A stretch of DNA of 64,000 nucleotides from Owenia fusiformis (GCA_903813345.2 CAIIXF020000004.1:19143513-19207512); one strand, 5' to 3'. Counted from the first letter of the stretch, positions 28,901 to 43,900 are shown. The notes: a model not told the origin generated them from the letters alone. Numbers and translations are program-made.

Positions 28901-31900
28901 ATATGCCTTTGACGTGAATGGGCTGTTGTTGATTGACATGCCTGCATAGACAACTTCAATATTGTATGTTCCCACCTCTGGAGGTTTGTACTCAACTTGG
29001 TATGCTCCTTTTGTACGTCGGATCTGGCTGTTTATAGTGCGGTGACTTGGAGCTGAAAGAGATGGACCATATTAGAATATTCACAATTTTAAAGGTTTGA
29101 TTTTGTTTTGACAATATGCAAAATATTGTGTGGAATTAAGAAGATATGAGACAATGTATTTTTATCACTCATGACTAGACTCTGAAATCAGTTGAGAAAG
29201 ACTTACATGTCACAGTGACCTCAACATCTGACATGGTTGCCCCTGTGACATTGAATGATGTGACTCTGTTGACAGGAACCAGCTCAAGACCCTCTCCTGA
29301 TGCATTAACATTACTTGCATCACTGATGTTAACAGAATATGGAGCATCTGCAAATAAAATGCTCTTGAGTATTAAGTTTGTTTGATACATTCATGCACTT
29401 TTCTATAGCAATTATATTTTGTTTTTACATAGATATTATATTACAAGCAAAATACTTTATTACAGTTCATATATGTGCATTTCTTACTATAGTTTATTTC
29501 TGTTCTTAGGATACACTTACTTGGTAGAGAATAGTCATTAAATTTGATATCTACAGAGTAGACTTTAGCCTCAGTTGGCACAAATGTGACTTGGTAGGCT
29601 CCATTCCCCAGTGGTTCAACATTGTTGGGCACTGTTCCATTGTTTATCATGATCTCTAGCTGGCCCTCTCCAGCTGCTTTCACATCAACTACACATGCAA
29701 ATATAATATGACATCATTTGACATTTTGAATGCGTTTGAAATGTTGAACTCTAAGATTAAGTAATACAAATTATAGTTTTAGAAATCATGAATGTTCAAA
29801 TTCAATGCATGCATAGTTGCGAAATGATTGCTTATTCGAGTACACTGTACTGGTGCAGATATGCGCTGTATGTGGAAAAACACCAGTTAGACCTACCTGT
29901 AAATATGATTGGTCGACCAACAAGTCCTGGGTTGATCTTGCTGACCTTTATGGCACTAGGGTCATAGGTGCGTACCCTGAATGGGCATCCAGAGACAGGT
30001 TTTCCTAGATACTCTACTTCAACTGTGTGAGCACCTGGAGACACACCACAAGAATGTTCGCATCATTACACTTATACTTAAGTGATGTTCCAAAAATGTA
30101 TATGGTCATTTACCGATAGTTGATATATTTCATTTTTTATGTTCTATTGTTGATTTATCGACGTAAACTTTTTTCAATAATAATACAAGAAGTAATCATT
30201 CTCAGTAGGTCTATTTTCTGAATGCTGTTTATCTATTCTTGCCCAACAGAATAAATCTTTTACAATAAACTACAAGCAAGAACCCTGGATATGTTCATGT
30301 AAAGAATGTCAAAACATCTAATCATCTATTTTAAGTAGAACTGCATCACATACTCACCAACATCAATAGGAGTGTATTCCACTCTATATGTTCCAGGACC
30401 TTCCTCTGTTAGTGTGGTCTTTAGTGTTTTCTTGGTGGGTGCTAAAATTAATAGTACATGTATGTTTAAATTTTGCATCATAAGGGATTAATTCCATCAG
30501 ATGTCATTTCAAAATACTGAACATGTATTGTGAATCACTTAAATTGTGAATCACTAAAATATAATAGAGTAATAACAATTGTTAATGTTCATATCTCATT
30601 TATTGCACATAGTTATGTATCTCCAAATCATTCTTTTCTCTCCCCAATTACATGCTACATTATTATTTTCCTTTTTACTACCATAACTCAACTCTCACAA
30701 CCCATACATGCATCTTCACCAACTGTTCAACTTTTTGAAAAAATAGTAAATTGTAAACTGATGACCCACTTGACATCAAATAACCTAATTTATGAAATGC
30801 AATCTGGATTTCTTAAAGAACACAACACTCAACTCCAACTAACTGCTATAACAAACTACATTCTTCAAAATTTTGAAAATGGTCTCGATGTTCGAGCAAT
30901 ATTCTTGGACATTCAATCAGCCTTCGACAAAGTCCCTCATGTACTCCTTCTTCAGAAAATCAAATCCTACGGTATCCCAAAATCACTAATTGACCTTTTT
31001 CAATCTTACCTCACAAACAGAACAATTAAAATTAAGATCAATGATGAATTTTCTAGGTCAAGTAAAGTCGGTCAAATCAACTCTGGAGTCCCCCAAGGCT
31101 CAATATGGGGACCGATTTTCTTTTTGTTATATCTAAATGACGTAACAGACCACTTAAACTCTAAATGTTTTATCTATGCGGATGACACGTCACTTTTTTG
31201 TCCGGTTGACCCAATAAATCACCAAACAGATAGCCAAGTTCTTCAAGAAGACTTAATTCATATCCAAATGTGGTCCCAGAAATGGGGACTAACTTTCGCA
31301 CCACAAAAAAGTCACGAGTTGATCTTTAATACAAATAGACCAATTGAGAGAACATATCCTAAGTTTGTTTTCAACGACACTCCAATAGATCAAACCAGAA
31401 CAACGGCAACGCCAAAGCGTAGCGAATCCCATCGAACATTTTTCAAAACGGGCACCTTCTACCAAAAGTGTCATTAGACAGTGTGCCATGCTTATAATAT
31501 TCACATACCAAATATGAACAAAATCGCTCCACTACTTTTTGAGTTATAGTAAAAAACGTTAAAATGGCTGCCATTTTGAAAAATGGCCGCCTTCTACCAA
31601 AAGTGTCATTAAACAGTGTGCCATGCTGATACGTATTCACGTACCAAATATGAACAAAATCGCTCCACTACTTTTCGAATTATAGTAAAATAAGTTAAAA
31701 TGGCAGCCATTTTTCAAAATGTCCGCCATTTTTCAAAATGGCCGCCTTCTACCAAAAGTGTCATTAGACAGTGTGCCATGCTTACAGTATTCACATACCG
31801 AATATGAACAAAATCGCTCCACTCCTTTTCGAGTTATAGTAAAATACGTTAAAATAGCGGCCATTTTGAAAAATGATCGCCCTCTACCAAAAGTGTCATT

Positions 31901-34900
31901 AGACAGTGTGCCATGCTTATACGTATTCACATACCAAATATGAACAAAATCGCTCCACTACTTTTCGAGTTTTAGTAAAATAAGTTAAAATGGCGGCATT
32001 TTTTTAAACTGTCCGCCATTTTTCAAAATGGCCGCCTTCTACCAAAAGTGTCATTAGACAGTGTGCCATGCCTATAGTATTCACATACCAAATATGAACA
32101 AAATCGCTCCACTACTTTTCGAGTTACAGCAAAAATCGTAAAATAACGAGTAAAGGCCGCCATTTTTCAAGATGGCTGCCATGTGCTTTTTTAATATCTA
32201 CATTTCTAGCTTTATTAATGTCCTATATAATTTTTTTACATTTAAAACATATTGCTATTACAGTTTTACATATTGCACCTAAATTACTGTAAAATCGGCA
32301 CTAAAATGGCCGCCATTTTTAAATGAGTGGCCATTTTGAAAATCGGCTTTCGAGCAGAACTTCTACCCCCATAGGGTATATGTGTACAAAATATGAATAA
32401 AATCGGGCCAACGGTATTTGAGTTATTGCCCGGACGGACGGACGGACGGACGGACGTACGGACGGACGGACGGACGTACGTACGGACGGACGGACGTACG
32501 TACGGACGGACGGACGTACGTACGGACGTAGGTACGGACGGACGGACGGAGGCGTTCCCTATATCCCTCCGAACTTCGTTCGATGGGATAATTAAACATC
32601 ATAAGCACCTCGGTCTAATTCTTGATGAAAAGTTAACCTTCAAAACCCATATTGAATATCTAGAAGGTAAAGTTCAAATATTATTAAATCCACTTATGGC
32701 ACTTAAGCATAGATTAAATTCCAAACACCTGGAAAATGGAAAAAATTTACTCTTCCTTTATCCTGTCACATCTGCACCATTGTGATATCATTTATGACGC
32801 TGCTCCAGCTACCAGCCTAGCCCAGTTAGACAAGCTACATTATAGGGCAGCTGTTATTTGTTCTGGTGTTATGCAAGGAGCAAGCACAGAAAAAACCCTT
32901 GAAATATTAAATTGGGATAATCTTCAAAATAGACGGGATGAACATAAATTGCGCGTTATGTTCAAGATTCATAACAATTCGGCACCATCTTACGTTAAAC
33001 GGATTTTCGAACGATATATATCACCTCAGACGCGAGTTCTTAGAACAACCAACGACTACAAATTACCAGCCTCAATTAGTAAAAAAATGGAAACGGGAAC
33101 AGTTTGCTCAATGCTAACCTTGTGGAACCGTCTTCCTAGAGACCACAAGGAAACGAACAGCTTCTCACTTTTTAAAAAACAACTAAACGATCACCTCACC
33201 AAAAACACCGAACCTACAATTTCAACCTCCTACATACAGAATCTTGATAGAAAAGAAGAAATTGTACTAAATAAGATAAGAGTAAATCGATATTTCAAAT
33301 CCGATCTTTTTGACCATAATTTCTCTTTCATTAACGATCCATATTGTGACTGTGGAGCTCGAGAGACAGCACAGCAAAAACTCTTGTCCTGCCCTCTGAG
33401 AGAAACAAATGCGCTAGCGGTGGTTAAACATGAACTAAACTTAGATGTTACTAAATACAAAACATTAAAAAATAAGACAAATTTCCTACTTTTTGGCAAC
33501 AAAGATCTGACAAATGAAAACAATTCCAAAATCTTTAAGGCAGTTTTGAATTTCATTAAATAATCGATAACAGCAATTCAAATTCAAGGCACCAACGGGG
33601 GTACAGACAGGTAGAAAAACAGATAGTATCTAAATTATATATTTTTCTTACTCTAATAATGACTTTGACTAAATGTTATATTATATTGTATTTTAAATTC
33701 ACTTAAAGCGGCAGTAGAAATGCCCTTTCAGGGCGATTACGCCGTGAATAACAATGAAAATGTATCTATGATTTTAAGAAATAAAGAGTATTTATTATAA
33801 AAAAAACCAAAAAAACCAACTGTTCAAAAATATCATATAATGAAAGATTAATCCTGTTTCACATTAACGTTTATGAAAAACCACTGACATTCAGAATTTT
33901 GATTTTCATTGATACATTTAACTAAATATTATGGAATCTCAGCAAATACTTACATAATATGCGTGCATGTATGTTAGTCTTCTGTCCCCCAATGACGCTA
34001 ACCATGAACCATGCCTCTCTGTTTACTGGTATCAAGTCTGTCCCGCGGTCTACCACATCAACTTGTAGAGGGGGAGGGGCATCTGCTATCATAAAATTCC
34101 AAGGACTTCCTAAAACCAAATCAAGAAATTATCAATCAATTAGAGATCTCTAATACAGAACTTCTTTGAACCGCAGTCTAATTCCCTTACCATCATTGAA
34201 ACACAGCATATTGTAATCCTGACATCTAATTTTAAACATATAAGTATAATAATCCTATTTTGGAAATCAATATTCAATCAATATTTCGTATTTGTTTACA
34301 ATATACATGTTTATATATCATACCTGGTACAGCTTCCTTGTTGAAGGTCATTAACATGCTATGTTTCCCTGGGACATGAGGGATGAATGTAGCTGCAAAT
34401 GTACGCCTTCCTGTACGCTGTACGTTACAGGGGACCTGTCCATCATTGACCACTATCTCTAGATTCCCACTCCCTGCCTTTGAGACATCAACTACAAGAA
34501 ATTGAAAGTTGTGAACACTAATTATAAGAAAGTGAAACAAAATGAATTTTCACTTGGTACCACTTGGTCAGGGCTTAAGCCAAGGGCTGGTCTGCTGGTC
34601 ATTTGCCAAGTCACTTTTAATATGGACCAGTTGACTTTTTCACTAAGTCTAGGAAAATAACATGGCAACTGGTCTTAAATGGCATTTTGACCTGCTGCTC
34701 TCAGAACCTTAGCTCAATCCCTGCCTTTGGTTGTTATTCAGACATCTTTGCATAAAATAATAGCCTTGCAGAACTATATATACTATAAATATCTGTATCT
34801 GCACCTGTAATTCCTGTAATTTCTATATACAGCTGAAAATGAGCCAAATATACAATAGTTCTTGACCAAAATAACTCTGTCCAAAGTTCAGTACTTACTA

Positions 34901-37900
34901 TCAAACTGTACAGGTTTCCCAACAGTTCCATTGCTTGGGATATTCTTAACGTCAACTTTGGTTGCATCCCAGACATCAACTTCATATGGGTTGCCATCAA
35001 CAGTTTGCCCTTCACGAACCATCTTTATGTGGTATTCTCCTTGAAATACAAATATCTAAAATTGCAAAATCTACTTCACTTAACATTTACGTTTCCAAAA
35101 ACTTGACAGAGAAATGATCAAAGCAACAACATTTTTACAATGTTGCTAGCAAAAAAAACTGAAAAAGCAATTTGATTAAAGTCACTTTACTAGCCAGTGT
35201 TCTAGAGTATTTACTACAAAAAAATCCACACAATGTATGCCGAATGACACATTGCTGATAGGCGTATATGAGAACACCTTAGTTCTTTCAAATACAACAA
35301 ACACAACATTGACATTAAAAACTTCTTTAAATGTGTATTCAAACAGAACATTTCAAAAGATTTTTAAAATCTAAATAGGTTGTTTTGACCTGTAATGAGA
35401 AATAATAAAAGTAAAGTATTATTAATTCTTTTAAAATATATGCACAGGAAAATGAAACAGCATCATTATTGAAAATTGAATGTATCATTTATAATTTATT
35501 GTTCTTACTTATAAAATATTGGTTAAACCATAATTTCCAACCACCAAACTATAACACCCATAGGTCTAATATTAAACACCTAACATATATAAACCCTGAA
35601 ACCAGCATTTGTAAATGGTATAAAGCCATGCACAAGAAAAAGCAAGCTACTTCTGTAACTTATATTCCATGTAACTGTAACCTAAATAGGTAAATATTTA
35701 TCAACTGGATAGATACTGTCTGAGATTTTTCATCATTCCTTTATATTTCATTTTGTACAAAGTGATTTCATACAGTTTGGTCACATTTCCATGCAATAAT
35801 AAAATTAGTACCGTGGGTACTGGGCTCACATGGTGACAGAAAAAAACCGGATATAATTTTTTGCTGATTTTTTGTAACAAAATTATTTCAAGCCACTTGC
35901 CACTATTTTGGACTGACTGAGAGACAGATGGACAAATCGATGTTAAGTAAAATGGCTGAGAAAAAAAACGGATATAATTTTTTGCCAATTATTTGGAACA
36001 AAATTATTTCATACAACTACTCTTTACAGTGACATGGCTTTTTGCAATGCAAGACACCTGAAATTATTTGTAAAGCTAGGAAATAGGCCAAAATTGAATT
36101 TCGCGAGACAAAAATGGCGACCATTTTGAAATCAGGCAAGCTTTTGAACCAGGAGTCATGGGGGAGTTTTTTTGTATTGATGTTGAACAAAAATAATGTG
36201 AAACTGGAATCCTATCGACAGAGGTTTTAAGCAAATGGTTCAAAAGAGGATTTCGCGAGACAGATGGACAAATCAATGTTGACTAAAATGGCTGAAAATA
36301 AAAAAACAGATATAATATTTTGCAGATTTTTTGTAACAAAATTATTTCATACAACTACTCTTTACAGTGACACGGCTTTTTACAATGCAGGACAGCTGGA
36401 ATTATTTGTAAAGCTAGGAAATGGGCAAAATGTGAATTTCGCGGAACAAGAATGGCGACCATTTTGAAAATAGGCGAGCTTTTGAACCAAGAGTCATAGG
36501 AGAGTTTTTTGTATTGATGTTGAACAAAATTAACTTAAAACGGAAATCCTATCGACAGAGGGTTTAAGGTAAATGGTCCAAAAGTGGATTTTGCGAGACA
36601 GATGAACAAATCAATGTTAACTAAAATAGCTGAAAATAAAAAAAATGGATATAATTTTTCGCTGATTTTTTGTAACAAAATTATTTCATACATCTACTCT
36701 TTACATTGACATGGATTTTTACAATGTAGGACACTTGAAATTATTTGTAAAGCTAGGAAATGGGTCATAAGTGAATTTCGCGAGACAAAAATGGCGGCCA
36801 TTTTGAAAATAGGCGAGCTTTTGAACCAGGAGTCATAGGGGAGTTTTCTGTATTGATGTTGAACAGAAATAACTTAAAACAGGAATCCTATCGACAGAGG
36901 TTTTAAAACGTGCCACTGTTATTGACGGAAAGTGGATTTCGCGAGTCAGATAGACAAATCAATGTTAACTAAAATGGCTAAAAATAAAAAATGGATATAA
37001 TTTTTCGCTGATTTTTTGTAACAATATTATAACATATATCTACCCTTTACATTGACATGGATTTTTACAGTGAAGGACACCTGAAATTATTTGTAAAGCT
37101 AGGAAATGGGTCAAAAGTGAATTTCGCGAGACAAAAGTGACGGCCATTTTGAAAATAGGCGAGCTTTTGAACCAGGAGTCATAGGGGAGTTTTCTGTATT
37201 GATGTTGAACAGAAATAACTTAAAATGGGAATCCTATCGACAGAGGTTTTAAAACAAATGGGTCAAAAGTGAATTTCGCGAGACAAAAGTGGCGGCCATT
37301 TTGAAAATAGGCGAGCTTTTGAACCAGGAGTCATAGGGGAGTTTTCTGTATTGATGTTGAACAGAAATAACTTAAAACAGGAATCCTATCGACAGAGGTT
37401 TTAAAACGTGCCACTATTGTTGACGGACGGACAGACGGACGGACAGACGGACGGACGGACAGACAGACGGACAAGTGAGTGATTGCAAAAGCTCACCATG
37501 TGAGCTAAAAAACTACTGTATTTAGTCTGAGATTTTTCATCATTGCTTTATATTTCATTTTATCTTGTATCAATCTGCTAAAGAAACAAAGTTATCAGTT
37601 TATAGCAAAAGGCAATGAATATCCAAGCAATGTATTATTTAACTGTTCACATTTTCATGAACTCCAAAAACCATTAACTTCTATGATTACCAAGCAACAG
37701 CATCTTATCATAGGTTTAGGTAACTATGGTAATTAACTGGGCACCGGGGTCTTATTTACATGCATGTCTTTAAATTCTTACCCCCAGACTCAGTGGTGTA
37801 TTTTATTTCAGGATAGTATTTTCCTAAAACAATATAATCAAAACATATAAAATGGCAAAAAGTAAAGATCTAAGAAAAATACAGTGCATTGTAATGATAA

Positions 37901-40900
37901 TCTGTCAGATTCTATGCCTATATTCCATGTATTTCCACTCTTATAGCTCATTTGTACAATATATTCAACTTACTGCATTGTTTACCTATAATCAACATGT
38001 TCACTTGATTCCTCACAGATTCTATATCCATTCTATTTCACTTTAAAATTCATGTCTAGCATAGTATTTCACTTGTGGGTCATGTTTCTATGCAATAAAC
38101 AAGGCATTAACATGACAAAATGTCACCACCTAGTTGCTCACAATATTATTGTAGATGATTTTGAAAAAATGGTCGATTTGTAGCAAGTTGAAAAAAGACC
38201 TTTTTGACCTTTAGAATATCATTGAAGGTCAAATCTATAGTCAGATTTGACCTTTTGAGAACCTCTAGATGATTTTGAAAAAATTGATCAATTAGAAGCA
38301 AGTTTTTTTACCCTGGGAGGGACAGATCTCAATTGTAAAGTCAGATTTGAACTTCTGATAACTTGTAGATGATTTTGAAAAAATGTCAATTTGAAATAAG
38401 TTGAAAAAGACCTTTTTGACCTTTTGTGACCTTGAGAAGGTCACTGAAGCTCAAATCTAATGTCAGATTTGAACTCCTGATAACTTATAGATGATTTTGA
38501 AAAAAAATTGGTCAATTTGAAGCAAGTTGAAAAAATACCTTTTTGACCTTGAGAAGGTCAAATTTCAAATATAAAGTCAGATTTAAACTTCTAATACTTT
38601 GTAGATGATTTTGAAAAAAAAATTGTCAATTTGATTGAAAAAAAATTTGGTAAATTTGAAGCAAGTTAAAAAGGACCTTTTTTGACCTTTTTATGACCTT
38701 GATAAGGTCAATGAGGGTCAGATTCAATATCTTCAGTCAGATTTGAACTTCTGATAACTTGTAGATGATTTCGAAAAAAAATTTGGTCAATTTGAAGGAA
38801 GTTGAAAAAAGACCTTTCTGACCTTTTTTTGAAGCAAGACATTTTTGACCTTGAGAAGGTCAACAAAAGTCAAATCTTAAATAAAGTCAGATTTGAATTC
38901 TGTAAAAAACTAAAGTCAGTCTAAACAGTATTTGTTCAGTTATTTGGGGTTTTGTTACATTACAATTTGTTAACGACATCAACCAGCAACCGCCACCCGC
39001 CGATCACCGACCGCCATTAAAAAAGAAATGGAGACCATAACAATATGCCATCACTTTTTGTTTTGGTGTGACATAAAAATTGATTTAGTGAATTAAACAG
39101 GGCAATTAATAATTTCATCATACTTAAATAAAATAATGGTGTATGTGAAATTCTTAAAACAATATGAGTTAATCTAACAAGGCATTAGCATGCAAAATCT
39201 GCAACCTGCCATTTGTTACATTTGCTGAACTCTGAATGCCAACCACAAAAAGGTTGGAGACTATATCACTCGTGTTTGTGACATAAATTCAGATTTATTT
39301 CAAAATTAAATGAGGATTCATTTCAATTTTGATACCTTAATATTTCTGGGGGCTATTTCTATTGCATTTTCTGTTGACCTCTCCATAATTAGCCCTTTGA
39401 AGAACTTTTTCAGAAACACAAAATATCACACTGTGCATGTTTTTAAATACATCATTCGACTTTGCTTCTTTGTAGTTTGTAACTAGAATGTGCAGGAAAG
39501 ATTTTAAATTGCAACATAGTTGTTGAATTATCAACACCCTTGGTATACGCAGCTAACGAAAATTGACCGGTACGGGTCAAAAGCTGGACCGGTACGGGTT
39601 AACGGTTTTATTTGAATTTAAAATAGCCATAACTTGCTCAATATTGACTTCCTCGTGTCTAATTTGAAATATATGATGCCTCCCGATTGCTTTTAAGTAC
39701 CCCAATTTTTTACAGATTTTTAAACGGACCAAAACTCTCTAAATGCGCATTTATGCTCTTTTCTCTCGAGAACGACTGTCTCATTTTCACGATAACTTTT
39801 ATTTAGTACTTCTAACATATAAGATCTATTTTCCCCATCAAGGTATGATGTAAATGACATGCTATTTACATCTTGTGAGTTTCAATGATGCGCGTTTGAT
39901 TTTATAAAAAATGCCAAACTTTGTGACAAAGAATTTCATCCTGCTTGCAGCGAGAAGACGGACCAGTTTGGGGCAATCTCCTTGCAGCGAGAAGACGGAC
40001 CGGTTCGGGGCAATAGCTGATTAAAAATGGAAAATAAAGGTTAACTTCTATATTATCCTTTTTGAAATTGTGTTTGTTGAATATAGTTTATGCTGTATTT
40101 AATAGTAATGTAACAAAAAAATGTTAAACATGAGCTATTTTAGCAATGTAACTGTTCATAATGGAATATCAATCAGAAAGTACAGATTTCTCGCCTTAGA
40201 GCCAAATCATTAATATCACAGTAGAAAAAAACAAATCCCAAACCTTTTTATGGCTAACCTGAACAAGATCTCCAAATCTCAGTTTATATGATCCCCCGTA
40301 GAGTGAGCAAGGGGATACGCTTGTGAAATGTCATGGAAACGAGTGTAAAACGGCCCATTGATTGTTTCACAATCGTATTCTCCAATAATGGGGCACCAGT
40401 GACATTCGTATTCTCAAAAATTCAAAGATGTATCATATTTGGACAGAGCAGGCTAAATTATTTAAAATATTCATGACTAATTCGTAGATCTAGCTATATA
40501 TTATACATAAGACGTGTCATCCTCTTCGGAGTTGCGTTGTGTTACACAAAAACTGATCAAAGATGCTGGAAACTAGGATTTTATGGCTTCAATCTAATAT
40601 TAATACGTTTTCTCTTGATTAAGGCCCCTTGTGATATGCCTGGCATTATAAGTATACCAAGTATCATTCATTGACCAAGTAGGATAAAAAGAAAACGTTC
40701 GAAAGTGTTCATAAAAAGCAAGTACTCACCTCGTCTGTTTATAGGAACAGAAATACGGTCACACTCGTAAGCTTAGAACCGGTCATACTCAATATACGCG
40801 GATACTCTAGTATCCCGTGAATAAAAGTTATCGTGAAAATGAGACAGTCGTTCTCGAGAGAAAAGAGCATAAATGCGCATTTAGAGAGTTTTGGTCCGTT

Positions 40901-43900
40901 TAAAAATCGGTAAAAAATTGGGGTACTTAAAAGCATCAGGAGGCATCATATATTTCAAATTAGACACGAGGAAGTCAATATTGAGCAAGTTATGGCTGTT
41001 TTAAATTCAAATAAAACCGTTAACCCGTACCGGTCCAGCTTTTGACCCGTACCAGTCAATTTTCGTTAGCTGCGTATACCAAGGGTGATCAAGGGATTAA
41101 TACATAGGACACAAAGTACAAACAAATAACAAATATAAATATGTCAGAAAATAAATAATTTGTTGAAATGCATCTTAAAGAAAATGACTTGAATATTTAT
41201 TGCAACATAGGTCAAACACAAATACAATGTGGAATATATTGTAGCATAGGTGCACCTATCCACACACACTATGCCAAAATGTGTGTATCTACAATGAAAG
41301 AAGCTGTGTGCTTTAATTGATAAGTTTGTTAACCAAACACCATTCCTTTGATCAAAAGAGCTAGTATATGGTCCATTTCAATGTTTTATTTTTGTCAATA
41401 AAACCTAAAAATGAGAAAATCAGAGGCCTGAAGAATGCCGTAATATATGGAAAAATATATTCATATTATACACAAATGACATTTGTATATCTTGGATTGC
41501 TTCTGGTTTGGCTAATCAAATGTCTTATATGTGTCTTTTATATTTTGATGCTTTTCTGCCAAGTCACTAAAATAAAATAAAATTGATAAATCTGAAATTT
41601 TTGAATATATTTCCCATAAAATATGAATATATGTTTCTATATATTAGTACACTGTGGTAATTTAATTCCTTATTTTAGGTTTTATTGATTCAGAAAACAA
41701 AACATTGAAATGGACTCTATACCAACTGCTTCAGTTGGGTCAGCTCAAACTAAGCCTAGAAGTGAGGGACTGAATATACCATAATAAGAGAGAAGAATGT
41801 CCCTAGAATACGAATAAGGAACTAAAAACAGTAAGACATTCTACAAAGCTCCAAGTACTTTATAAATAGGGGACAGTTATGGTATTTTTCATGGTCAAAG
41901 GAAATCATTAATAACAGTTTTCATAAAAGGGATTTTGAAATAAAAAATAATTATTTTAAGATGACCTTTGACCTCATATGGCATTTTGGGAAATCAATAT
42001 ACATGAAATTTTCAATTTTGAACTTTTGCTCTGGGAGTACAAGAAAAGTGAACAATATAAATAAATGGTAGATATTTCTCATGTTTAAGTACATGAAATG
42101 AAATATGAAAACTGAAATATGAATAAGTTAAAGTCCCCGTCTAAAGTTTGAAAATATTTTTTTATCATTCATTTACTATTTGTCAGGACTTAAAAAGTGA
42201 TTTTAGAGATTTTTGAACAAAAAAAAATTTTTGAAAAAAAAGTTGTGAGCATTTCATTTCTCAAATATTCAAATTTCCCGCCATTTTTCAAAAAAAGTTG
42301 AAACTTCTTAATCATCAAATATTTCTTAATGCATTTCAAAAAAGATTATCTTTTTAAAACCAATGCAAAGATTGAACAAAAGACACACTATTTCAATAAT
42401 AAAATGTCATATTTAATGGGCTACTTCAATGTTTTAGCTTATCAAAAATATTTTGAAACATTAGTGATGTCACTAAGGTAACAAAAACTTTTTGAAAAAA
42501 ATTGAATTTTTTTTTTCGATGTCAATCTTTTCTAAATATGCTAGACTTTCATAAAAAAAAATGTTGATTGTCTAACTAGGTTAAAAGGAAGAATAAATTA
42601 TGGTTTAGATATCATTGTACCATTGGTTTCTATGAGAACTAAAATTTTGAAATGCATTTTTCTCAGAACCATTTTCATGCACTGATAAGTTCATTTCTCG
42701 CTTGTTTATCAACCGATTTTCTTAATTTTTTCGGCAAAAAACATGGGAGGATGAATGCTATGCATTTGTATGAATTGTGGCTAATTAGAAGATATGAGTG
42801 ACCTCTAAAAGTTGGTTTTAAATAAATTCACAAATTTTGGAACAAAAAGTCTATCAAAATCCACTTTTTGAAATTTAAAAAAAAAGTTCCACATATCACA
42901 CTTTGATAACATTGGGTAAGACTACAATATAAGCCAAAGTAGTTTAAACTTTACATGGGGCCTTTAAGGCTTTCAGTGGCAACTGCTCAGCCCCTTTAAG
43001 ATTCAAAGAAACTACCTTTTAGCACATTTCGATCTCCAGTTGAAAGTATTAGCTTTTTAATCAGAACAATATCAAATGTTTTGAATTATATCACTGAGAG
43101 ATGATATTGCAGATTAAAATGTTTCATGAAAGGAATACAATATAGAGACAATGTAATTTATATTATATAAATGTTGTACTTACACATAGTTAATTGTCAT
43201 TACATACTATTCAAAACAAGACAAAATGTACAGGTTCAACCAAATACCGACACAAAATATACTCTGATTCTTATAAATAAAGAATGGCCTTGAATTCACA
43301 ATAAACGTTGTGAATAAAAGATAAGGTTTGATGACATCAAGAAGTATGTATACTGTTATCTTCTGACCAAAAATATATCTATGTTTTTAATTGTAAATAC
43401 ATTGCACTGTGCCATCTCAATAGATACATCATGAAGAAGTACAATGCTAGACTTTAGAGACATACAAACATTTTGAGGACATTTTGAGCTGAAAGCGAAA
43501 CACATCATTTCAATATATATCACCTTATATGAACTTGAACTTTAAAAAACCTCATCATCTGTTTAAATGCAAACCAAAACACAACCACGCCCCATTCTGA
43601 ACTCTGGATGATTTTTGTGAAAATCCTAAACCATGTTAATTCAAATATAAATGTATATATGTATTTTTCCAATTCATTCTAACTTAAAAGTCACTCACCT
43701 TAGGATTTACAGATCCTAAATTGCATTAATCCACTTTTTAAGATGAAATTTCAATTTTGGGAGTTGCAGGGTAGAAAAGATGTAATCCAGAGTGAGGCTC
43801 TGTCATAGTGTAAATAAACTTGTAGACTTTTTCAATAGGTTACCCCTGCTTCAAATTATATCTGTTTTCAATATTCCACACTAATTCTCTCTAAAATTTG

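Larger units (their letters stand above)
30560..33805 (+). mobile_element. 5'-truncated non-LTR retrotransposon, interrupted
   Basis: The reverse transcriptase shows LFEKIV, QSGF, FLDIQSAFDKVPH, SGVPQGSIWGP and YADDTSLF, as in Jockey/CR1-type elements. A foreign repeat (about 31,399-32,597) splits the ORF before the HKHLGLILDEKLTF block. The downstream part has a C-terminal CDCGARE..CP zinc-knuckle-like motif and ends at stop 33,561-33,563. A 3' tail follows to an A-rich end near 33,805. It sits in the filamin intron between E5 and E6. Confidence 0.85.

Noticed and set aside
32393-32608. ORFs rich in DGRTD or VRTYVRP on both strands
   Set aside because: Translation of the GACG/TACG microsatellite.
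43695-43711. Short minus-strand segment before a strong donor (CCTAAG|gtgagt)
   Set aside because: 17 nt entering in phase 1 and leaving in phase 0 would break the filamin frame; the phase-1 reading has a stop.
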